A stretch of 11,814 nt of DNA from Nitrospirota bacterium. GTDB lineage: Bacteria; Nitrospirota; Nitrospiria; Nitrospirales; UBA8639. Where the stretch lies: assembly GCA_003228495.1 (NCBI GenBank), contig QIDY01000198.1, forward strand, positions 1-11,814, written 5' to 3'. The translations under genes and the position numbers were made by a program. Numbering within the stretch: the stretch's first letter is position 1; each line of letters starts with the position of its first letter. The notes below the pieces were generated by a model, which worked only from the letters and a program-made list of their open reading frames with translations, was not told where the DNA came from and ran no database searches. Of the stretch, positions 6,613 through 11,814 are shown piece after piece.

Positions 6613-7631
6613 GCCTTGTCTACCTGGATTGTTGTGGCGACTTTTATTCAACCGCCGAATTAAGCAAGCGTTGGGATGTGGTGAGCGGCACTCCCACCGT
6701 AGGGCCAACCATAGGACGCCGTGATGGGGGAGGCATTCTTCTTTCCGCTACCTCGGCCAGACTTGAAAAGCAGTACCCGGCCTTGGCTACCATGGTCGCC
6801 GGGATTGCCTTTAAGTTGGATAGCATGGTTGCCACTGACCTTTTGACTTTCCGTGAAGGGTCGATCAATCACGTTGTCATCCGGGTAACCAACACGGGAG
6901 CCATTGAGGTACTAAACGGGGATGGAACGCAATTGGCAATCAGTTCTGCGGGGTTGGTCTTTGCCGGGTTTTACTCTTATCTAGAAGCTACGGTGACAAT
7001 CAGCAATGCCAGCGGGGTTGTTACCGTAGATTTGAACAGCACCAATATCCACACCCTCACCTCAGAGGATACGCAGAACGGGGGAACCGCGGTCACCGAC
7101 AATATTGAAATAGAAGGCAGCCCCGGGAACCTCACCATAGACGATTTTTATGTTCTCGATACCACTGGATCGGCACCTCAGAACACCCGCTTAGGGGATA
7201 CCGCGGTTTGGGGGATCTTGCCTCAGGGGGATGGGACTACAAATAGCTTTGGCACCTTAAAGCCATCGAGCCCTACCACGAGCTTTGACAAGGTTGATGA
7301 CCCAACGCCGGATGACGATGCGACTTACGTTGCCAGCGGAGTCGCATTGGCCCTTGAGCTATTTGACATGGCCGATCTTCCCGTGCCTGGCGGAGTCAGT
7401 GCTATTCACGGGGTACAACTTAACCACTTGTCCCGAAAGGATGGGATCACCGCTAGGATCTTCACGCCCAAGGTCAGATCCGGGGGAACAAATTACAGCG
7501 GGGCCAGTGCCCCCCTGACAACATCCTATCTCTATTATCGCGAACTTTGGGATGATGACCCTGATACCGGGCCTTCTTTGTGGACAGAGGCCGGGGTGAA
7601 CGCCGCTGAGTTCGGGGTTGAAGTGGTATAG
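6609..7631 (+). CDS. LamG/concanavalin-like tail adhesin, first tandem paralogue
   Basis: A 340-residue beta-rich protein, first of three paralogues. It opens with MSLVYLDCCGDFYSTAELSK and a GRRDGGG turn. Residues 60-180 have alternating strands typical of LamG/concanavalin jelly rolls in phage tail proteins, followed by DDFYVLDTTGSAPQN at 178-192. The second half holds LPQGDGT (204-210), SPTTSFDKVDD (221-231), RSGGTNYSGA (290-299) and a final WTEAGVNAAEFGVEVV. The N-terminal paralogue domain of the 8695 gene is also 340 residues, with DDFY at exactly residue 178. The likely role is binding a host surface glycan or protein from the tail tip, inferred from fold and position. No enzymatic residues are recognised. 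It has no signal peptide. The start overlaps the hub stop (ATGA), so expression is probably coupled to the hub. Confidence 0.8.
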   Translation: MSLVYLDCCGDFYSTAELSKRWDVVSGTPTVGPTIGRRDGGGILLSATSARLEKQYPALATMVAGIAFKLDSMVATDLLTFREGSINHVVIRVTNTGAIEVLNGDGTQLAISSAGLVFAGFYSYLEATVTISNASGVVTVDLNSTNIHTLTSEDTQNGGTAVTDNIEIEGSPGNLTIDDFYVLDTTGSAPQNTRLGDTAVWGILPQGDGTTNSFGTLKPSSPTTSFDKVDDPTPDDDATYVASGVALALELFDMADLPVPGGVSAIHGVQLNHLSRKDGITARIFTPKVRSGGTNYSGASAPLTTSYLYYRELWDDDPDTGPSLWTEAGVNAAEFGVEVV

Positions 7632-7651
7632 CGAATGGAACGCCTTTAGAT

Positions 7652-7657
7652 GGGAGA
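7652..7657 (+). promoter_or_regulatory. Ribosome binding site of second LamG-like gene
   Basis: GGGAGA is 6 bases before the ATG at 7664, inside a 32-base gap. This is the only junction in the hub-adhesin block where the genes do not overlap. Confidence 0.55.
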
Positions 7658-7663
7658 AATATA

Positions 7664-8695
7664 ATGTCACTTTTATTTATTGATGGATGCGGGGAGATTT
7701 ATGATACCGCCAGTGCCGCCCAATTCTGGACCGCTAAGGATGCGGGCGTCGACGTTGTTGCCGCGGGGGGAAGACGTGGCGGGGCCGCCATTAGATTGGA
7801 TGGAATCAATGATGACATACGGATAGGGGTTCCAGGGGCCGCGACTGTCGTTTGCGGGTTTGCTTTCAAGAGGGTCACCTTTTCAGCGGGGAACGATACG
7901 ATCCTCACGCTCCTTGGCCATGGTGTTATTCATGGAACACTAGAGACTACGGATGCGGGGGCTATGCGAGTGACGAGAAGCGGGTCGGTGGAACTGGGTA
8001 TTTCTTCCGGAGGCTTAGTCTCAACTGACACCTGGCATTACTGCGAAATAAAATATTTCGTGAACAATGGAGCAGGGACGGTAGAGGTTCGCTTGGATGG
8101 AGACATCATAATCAATGAAACAGCGTTGAACACATTGGGAAGCGGGGTTGCCGAAGTGCAAGGATTCATATTCCTCGGGAATGGCATTTCAAATGCAACA
8201 CTCATTGACGATGTATATATTCTTGATACCAACGGGGTGTCGCCGTACAACGACTTTCTGGGCGATAGTCGCATAGATGGGCTTTTGCCAGATGGTGATG
8301 GGTTTAGCTCTGCCTTTGGTACCACCTTTCCCGCAAGCCCGACCACGCACTTCACCAAGGTTGATGAAGCTGCGCCCAACGGGGACACGGACTACAATGA
8401 AAGCAATGTCGCGAATGAAATTGACTTGTTCGACTTCGCGGCCCTACCGACAGTCTCCGGAGGTGCAACAGTATGGGCTGTGCAAGCCTCGGCTTTCCTG
8501 AATAAGCAAGACGCCGGGCCTGCTCCGTGCCGCCTTCTCACTCGACCCACAAGCGCCACGTTCAATGGGGCTCAACAGGAACCCTCAACGGATTACCTGT
8601 ATAAGCACGAAATATGGGAGCTTAATCCACAGACCAGCCTTGAATGGACAGAGAGTGAAGTTGACGCCGCGGAGTTTGGAGTGGAGGCGCTTTAA
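7664..8695 (+). CDS. LamG/concanavalin-like tail adhesin, second tandem paralogue
   Basis: A 343-residue paralogue of the preceding product. It begins MSLLFIDGCGEIYDTA, with GGRRGGAAIRLDG near 35-47. Residues 56-190 hold the jelly-roll-like strand series with DTWHYCEIK (122-130), GTVEVRLDGD (138-147) and DDVYILDTNG (182-191). Next come RIDGLLPDGDG (203-213), FPASPTTHFTKVDEA (222-236), a DLFDFAALP segment and the terminal WTESEVDAAEFGVEAL. It contains only the adhesin domain and ends at the same domain boundary as the first copy. The TWHYxEI plus VxVRLDG pair is typical of concanavalin-like lectin or glucanase folds in tail proteins. A binding role at the tail tip is inferred. Its stop shares a base with the next start (TAATG), coupling it to the fusion gene downstream. 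Confidence 0.8.
   Translation: MSLLFIDGCGEIYDTASAAQFWTAKDAGVDVVAAGGRRGGAAIRLDGINDDIRIGVPGAATVVCGFAFKRVTFSAGNDTILTLLGHGVIHGTLETTDAGAMRVTRSGSVELGISSGGLVSTDTWHYCEIKYFVNNGAGTVEVRLDGDIIINETALNTLGSGVAEVQGFIFLGNGISNATLIDDVYILDTNGVSPYNDFLGDSRIDGLLPDGDGFSSAFGTTFPASPTTHFTKVDEAAPNGDTDYNESNVANEIDLFDFAALPTVSGGATVWAVQASAFLNKQDAGPAPCRLLTRPTSATFNGAQQEPSTDYLYKHEIWELNPQTSLEWTESEVDAAEFGVEAL
8683..8687 (+). promoter_or_regulatory. Ribosome binding site of the adhesin-hub fusion gene
   Basis: GGAGG is formed by the last Val-Glu-Ala codons of the second paralogue, 7 bases before the ATG at 8695, which overlaps the TAA. The site shows that the fusion gene starts here and is translated independently of the hub gene at 3895. 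Confidence 0.65.
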
Positions 8696-10734
8696 TGGCT
8701 TTACTTTTTCTCGATGGGTGCGACCACTACGACGCACGGGCCGAACTGGCTGATAAGTGGACTCAAGAGGACATAGTATCGGTCAACACCACCGGGGGAC
8801 GGTTTGGTGGTGGGGCCTTAGTGCTGGCTCCGATTTTTGATGAAGTGTATATGACGATCCCCGGATTGACGGAAGTCTTTGCCGGGTGCCACTTCAACAC
8901 CCCTTCCATACCCACACTCGAAGAAGTGATGGCGTTCCTCAACGGTAGCTCAATTCAAATCGCCATCCAGGTTACTCAATCGGGCCAGATCAAAGTCTTA
9001 CGTGGGGGGACCATCATTGACGGTTCCGCTGGCGGGGTGATTCATACGAACACCTGGCACACTATCGAGGTTCGCGTGGTTCATCACGATACCACCGGAG
9101 TCGTACAGGTGCGTATTGATGGGGAACAGGTCATTGACTTTTTAGGTGACACCATTCCATCCGGTGCCGCCGACATTGACCGGGTAGAGTTCCGGGCTCC
9201 CAGCCTTTCCGGCAACGTCACGATGGATGACTTTTATATTCTGGATACCACAGGCTCGGCCCCACAGAATACCTTCCTGGGCGATTGGAGAATTGACACT
9301 CTTTACCCCGATGGTGATGGGAATTATACCGAGTTCAATGTCACCAACCCGGCAAGCCCGACCACGCATTGGGACAAGGTGGAGGAGACTCCCACGGTTG
9401 ACGATAACAGCTACAATGAAACCAACACCAACGCCGACCGCGACACGTTCACCATGGGGAACCTCGCGGCCATTACCGCTCAGACTATTTTATCCTTGCA
9501 GCAAGTCTCAAGGGCCGAAAGTAGTGTGACCGGGGCCAGTAACATGCGGAATAAGTTGCGGATTAGTGGATCTGATTTTAACGGGGCCACCCAAGGAACG
9601 ACACTCAATGTATTCGCCTATTTGCTGGAACTGTGGGATCTTGACCCCAACGCCGGGCCGGGACCGTGGACTGAAACCGTCATCAATGGAATTGAGTCCG
9701 GGTTTGAGCATGTCAACACCAATACGACCCGTGTGTCTCAGCACTGTGTCGAGGTCTTAAGGCAGAACACGGCCCCCCTTCTCAGGGTGAGCCAAGTGGG
9801 CATCCAGGTTTTACGGCAAGCCACTGATCCACAGCTTCGGGTATCACAAGTAGGCGTACAGGTCATGCGATCACAACTGGCCGCGCCATCGGGCCGAGTC
9901 ACGCAGATTGCGCTTGAAGTCGCCAGGGAAGAACCCATCTCGGAAGGGATTGTGACTCAGTTGGCCCTAGAAGTGGCGAGGGTCCATATTCCGGGGGCTC
10001 AACCGGGCCTCCGTAGTTGGATGGTCTTTGACCCGATTCACAGCGTAGATGTCCACCTCGTGAGCGGGATACCCCCGACGAGTGTTGCGAGTGAGGCCGT
10101 GGTGTTGAACGGGGCCAATGTGGGGATCTTGGGTACGGAAATCATTCAATGGCGGGACGTGGTTGACCTTGGGGGCAACATCTACCGCTTGAGTCATTTA
10201 CTCCGCGGTCGCCTTGGGACAGAAGTGAACATGAACGCCCACAGTATCGGAGAATTATTTGCGGTCTTGGATGCCGACACGGTTCGCCGCATAACGATGG
10301 ACATCACCGATCTTGATATACAACGGTTCTATAAAATCATAGGGTCCGGGCTGACCTCATTCGGGGCTCCGATCACCGGGCACATCAACACGGGAGTAAG
10401 TCAACACCCATGGCAACCTGTCTTTTTCGAAGCCACCCGAGCCGGTGATGACATTACCTTTACCTGGGAACGCCGGAGTCGGATTGGGCACCAAAGGATC
10501 TTGCAAGTGTCTCCCCCCATCGGTGAAGAAGATGAACGCTATGAGGTTTCAATTCTTGATGGGACTGATTCTGAGGTAAGGAAAATTGAGGTGACTGACA
10601 CGACCGCGGTCTACCTTGGGACTGAGCAGGAAACAGACTTCGGTGCGGGCAACTTCCAGAACCCGGTTCGTGCTATCGTCTATCAAATGAGCCGGGTCGT
10701 GGGGAGAGGATTCGGCAACCGACAATTACTCTAA
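8695..10734 (+). CDS. Fusion: LamG-like adhesin + five short repeats + C-terminal hub domain
   Basis: A 679-residue protein in three parts. Residues 1-340 are the third LamG-like paralogue (MALLFLDGCD start, NTWHTIEVRV at 119-128, DDFYILDTTGSAPQN at 178-192). Residues 346-434 are five tandem repeats of 16-19 residues on the pattern RVSQVGVQVLR. Residues 440-679 read as the C-terminal part of a gp15-type hub: SVDVHL, VVLNGANVGILGTEIIQW, YRLSHLLRGRLGTEVNMNAH (497-516) with GELFAVLD, then a fibronectin-like segment DDITFTWERRSRIGHQ, the EDERYEVSILDG strand and the terminal VYQMSRVVGRGFGNR. In relatives this sequence directly continues the segment where the 905-residue hub gene stops. The product thus probably completes the hub and anchors the adhesin to it. 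The alternative is a full hub gene elsewhere, with this as a fibre adaptor. Domain order is certain; the function is inferred. Confidence 0.85.
   Translation: MALLFLDGCDHYDARAELADKWTQEDIVSVNTTGGRFGGGALVLAPIFDEVYMTIPGLTEVFAGCHFNTPSIPTLEEVMAFLNGSSIQIAIQVTQSGQIKVLRGGTIIDGSAGGVIHTNTWHTIEVRVVHHDTTGVVQVRIDGEQVIDFLGDTIPSGAADIDRVEFRAPSLSGNVTMDDFYILDTTGSAPQNTFLGDWRIDTLYPDGDGNYTEFNVTNPASPTTHWDKVEETPTVDDNSYNETNTNADRDTFTMGNLAAITAQTILSLQQVSRAESSVTGASNMRNKLRISGSDFNGATQGTTLNVFAYLLELWDLDPNAGPGPWTETVINGIESGFEHVNTNTTRVSQHCVEVLRQNTAPLLRVSQVGIQVLRQATDPQLRVSQVGVQVMRSQLAAPSGRVTQIALEVAREEPISEGIVTQLALEVARVHIPGAQPGLRSWMVFDPIHSVDVHLVSGIPPTSVASEAVVLNGANVGILGTEIIQWRDVVDLGGNIYRLSHLLRGRLGTEVNMNAHSIGELFAVLDADTVRRITMDITDLDIQRFYKIIGSGLTSFGAPITGHINTGVSQHPWQPVFFEATRAGDDITFTWERRSRIGHQRILQVSPPIGEEDERYEVSILDGTDSEVRKIEVTDTTAVYLGTEQETDFGAGNFQNPVRAIVYQMSRVVGRGFGNRQLL
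9730..9996 (+). repeat. Five tandem RVSQ-type short protein repeats
   Basis: Units begin at residues 346, 364, 382, 401 and 419: RVSQHCVEVLRQ, RVSQVGIQVLRQ, RVSQVGVQVMRS, RVTQIALEVARE, IVTQLALEVARV, each followed by a variable Pro/Ala/Gly-containing spacer of about 5-8 residues. Alternating hydrophobic residues suggest one beta strand per unit. The first three are closest to each other. Similar repeats occur after lectin-like domains in phage tail proteins; here they form the link between adhesin and hub domain. Confidence 0.85.
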
Positions 10735-10748
10735 GGATTTGTAGATAA

Positions 10749-10988
10749 ATGGGTTTCATTCAAGAGAGAGCTTCCATCAAAAAGAAATTGCGAGAATGGC
10801 TAGGGCCGTATGCAAGCTCTGATTTAATGTGCGGGGAAGGAGACAGACAAGGATTTGTCAATTCGGTTTTTGGCATGCTTGGCGAGGTTGGTGGATGCTT
10901 TGAACTCGTCTATCGCCGCGCCTATGATATAGGATTTGCCGATGGTCAAAAGCAACGCAAAGGAAAACCCCCAAAAAGGAAAAAGTAG
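10749..10988 (+). CDS. Small basic protein, unknown function
   Basis: A 79-residue protein not assignable to a family. The ATG at 10749 has only a distant AAGGA at 10733-10737, overlapping the previous stop, so translation may be weak or coupled. The N-terminal part is amphipathic and charged (ERASIKKKLREWLGP). The middle has two cysteines (MCGEGDRQG, GGCFELVYRRAYDIG). The end is strongly basic (KQRKGKPPKRKK). RRAYDIGFADGQ resembles the Y-x-x-G-Y/F-x-x-G pattern frequent in short phage proteins of unknown role. No membrane segment or signal peptide is seen. GC is about 46% across 10741-10980, lower than the neighbours. The basic tail suggests binding to nucleic acid or an acidic partner, which is only an inference. 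Coding is supported by clean packing between its neighbours. Confidence 0.6.
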   Translation: MGFIQERASIKKKLREWLGPYASSDLMCGEGDRQGFVNSVFGMLGEVGGCFELVYRRAYDIGFADGQKQRKGKPPKRKK

Positions 10989-11010
10989 AAACCAGATTGT
11001 GTTACCGAAA

Positions 11011-11018
11011 TAAGGAGG
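11011..11018 (+). promoter_or_regulatory. Consensus ribosome binding site of fibre-like gene
   Basis: TAAGGAGG, a full anti-16S match, lies 4 bases before the ATG at 11023 in a 34-base gap. It is the strongest such site in the window, consistent with a product needed in many copies. Confidence 0.7.
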
Positions 11019-11022
11019 CGCT

Positions 11023-11703
11023 ATGCCACAGAGCCCGTATCTACTTTATGAACACATCGTCCAAGGCCAGTTCCAAGCCGAAGTAGTTGCGAATCAATTT
11101 GCTGATATTCTTGAGCGAAAGTTGGTCAATAAATCGGACATCAATGTCGCCGGTTCCGGCACGATGGTTTTAACCGATAACCAAGTTCGGGACTTTCACT
11201 TGAACTTTTCCGGAGCCATAACCGGGAACCGTGTGGTGGAGGTGCCAGCGCGAAACATGCCGTTCCTTTTGGAGAACAGCACCACGGGAGCTTTCACGGT
11301 TACCTTCCAAGTTGAGGGCGGGGCCGGGAACAGCTTAGAGCTTGGCCGCGGATACAAGGCGTGGGTCTGGTCAAATGGAACCAACGTCTTTGACTTGCAG
11401 CGTGAGCAAACCGAATATGTTTCCGATGTCGCCGCAACCTACACGGCCACGCCCTATGATCGGATCATCAATGGGGATACCAGCGGGGGAGCCTTTACCA
11501 TCACCCTCCCCGCGGTTGTGCCGGGGAAGAACATCCTGGTCACCTCCGTGGGTGCCGCGACCACTTTGACTATTGCCCGAGGTGGTTCGGATACCATCAA
11601 GGGAGTCTCAACCAGCATAACGATAGGAACACAGTGGCAAGCCGTTCTTTTCGTGGGCGAGAGCGCGACAAATTGGCTTGCCTTTCGATTGACCGTCGCT
11701 TAA
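11023..11703 (+). CDS. Beta-rich tail-fibre-like structural protein
   Basis: A 226-residue protein, probably a tail fibre or tip decoration subunit, judged from position and composition. Residues 1-38 are helical (ANQFADILERKLVNKSDINV), resembling an N-terminal attachment segment of short fibre proteins. Two consecutive beta-rich modules follow. Module 1 (about 45-126) contains LENSTTGAFTVTFQVEGGAG and WVWSNGTNVFDL. Module 2 (about 131-226) contains NGDTSGGAFTITLPAVVPGK, TLTIARGGSDTIKG and VLFVGESATNWLAF. Both share a TTGAFTVTF / SGGAFTITL strand followed by a closing W/F-x-NGTN or SATNW turn, a pattern common in phage fibre and virion-associated proteins. No enzymatic motif is seen. The strong ribosome site suggests high expression. 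Receptor binding is possible but not shown. Confidence 0.65.
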   Translation: MPQSPYLLYEHIVQGQFQAEVVANQFADILERKLVNKSDINVAGSGTMVLTDNQVRDFHLNFSGAITGNRVVEVPARNMPFLLENSTTGAFTVTFQVEGGAGNSLELGRGYKAWVWSNGTNVFDLQREQTEYVSDVAATYTATPYDRIINGDTSGGAFTITLPAVVPGKNILVTSVGAATTLTIARGGSDTIKGVSTSITIGTQWQAVLFVGESATNWLAFRLTVA

Positions 11704-11712
11704 CAACCAACC

Positions 11713-11720
11713 AGAGAGGA
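11713..11720 (+). promoter_or_regulatory. Ribosome binding site of secreted-protein gene
   Basis: AGAGAGGA lies 8 bases before the ATG at 11729, in the 25-base gap after the fibre-like gene. It supports the start of the truncated last gene. Confidence 0.6.
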
Positions 11721-11728
11721 CGCCGCTC

Positions 11729-11814
11729 ATGATTATCAACCGACTTTTTTTAACCCTCCTGTTTTTACTCTTGGCTCTCCCGGCCCTTGCACAGACCACC
11801 GCGAACCCCGGATG
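11729..11814 (+). CDS. Secreted protein, N-terminal 28 codons (3' partial)
   Basis: The ATG at 11729 opens a frame that runs off the right edge. The visible product begins MIINRLFLTLLFLLLALPAL and continues AQTTANPG. This is a clear Sec signal peptide: one Arg, a Leu/Phe-rich core of about 14 residues, and a likely signal peptidase I cut after LPALA. An export signal is unusual beside virion genes, whose products stay in the cytoplasm until lysis. The gene could encode a periplasmic lysis accessory, a host-surface modifier, a superinfection-exclusion factor or a host-derived cargo gene. The mature sequence is outside the window, so no function can be given. Confidence 0.7.
   Translation, partial: MIINRLFLTLLFLLLALPALAQTTANPG

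Larger units (their letters stand above)
6609..9714 (+). repeat. Three tandem copies of an about 1.03 kb LamG-like coding unit
   Basis: The units are 6609-7631, 7664-8695 and the first 340 codons of the gene at 8695. All share the start (F/Y-L/I-D-x-C), the D-D-x-Y-V/I-L-D-T core at residues 178-186, a GDG loop, SPTTxFxKVD or similar, and a WTE...GxE end. DNA identity is low overall. Units 2 and 3 share an exact 17-base match (8333-8349 and 9352-9368). The copies are therefore old or diversified. Confidence 0.8.

Noticed and set aside
6603..6620. Stop readthrough or frameshift joining the hub to the next gene
   Set aside because: The downstream gene has its own ATG and ribosome site, no slippery sequence was seen, and its domain is not the hub continuation.
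9730..9996. CRISPR-like or iteron repeats
   Set aside because: The periodicity is in the protein (16-19 residues) with diverged DNA and no unique spacers between constant repeats.
6609..10734. Diversity-generating retroelement target in the adhesins
   Set aside because: No reverse transcriptase or template repeat is present in the window, and I saw no near-identical pair differing at adenines. It could only be tested with flanking sequence.
10989..11022. Terminator or promoter in the gap before the fibre-like gene
   Set aside because: No hairpin followed by a T-run and no convincing -35/-10 pair; the gap holds only the ribosome site.

Overview
The window is the tail-tip part of the late structural operon of a tailed dsDNA phage or prophage. 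All genes lie on the + strand and are packed head to tail with 1-23 base overlaps or gaps of 3-40 bases. The order is tape measure C-terminus, DUF2460 distal tail protein, DUF2163 protein, NlpC/P60 peptidase, large hub. This is the tail-end arrangement of Rhodobacter capsulatus-type gene transfer agents and related long-tailed siphophages. The host cannot be fixed from the sequence. That tail type is commonest in phages of Alphaproteobacteria and other Gram-negatives. Glycine is written mostly GGG in the stretches I read, and overall GC looks like the low to mid 50s percent by eye.

Layout: 1-1086 C-terminal part of the tape measure protein, running off the left edge; 1064-1309 a small unrecognised protein with a CWCGPE motif; 1313-2383 DUF2460 protein; 2383-3462 DUF2163 protein; 3464-3898 cell-wall peptidase; 3895-6612 N-terminal and central parts of the hub; 6609-7631, 7664-8695 and 8695-10734 three tandem paralogues with a LamG/concanavalin-like adhesin domain, the third continuing through five short repeats into what reads as the missing C-terminal part of the hub; 10749-10988 a small basic protein; 11023-11703 a beta-rich tail-fibre-like protein; 11729-11814 the first 28 codons of a secreted protein running off the right edge. 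No tRNA, CRISPR array, integrase, insertion sequence, promoter or terminator was recognised, and no stretch over 300 bases lacks a gene.

The tape measure sets tail length. The DUF2460 and DUF2163 proteins form the distal ring and connect to the hub. The NlpC/P60 enzyme opens peptidoglycan, and the hub closes the tail tip and carries adhesins. Two things stand out. First, the hub, normally one polypeptide, appears split, with about 3.4 kb of adhesin cassettes and repeats between its two halves. Second, each of the three conserved tip proteins carries an extra inserted beta-rich domain: two FCCH-like repeats in the DUF2460 protein, a W/Y/G-rich carbohydrate-binding-like module in the DUF2163 protein, and a roughly 350-residue propeller-like block in the hub. 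The whole tip looks elaborated for surface binding. Family names were assigned by reading motifs, not by database search.
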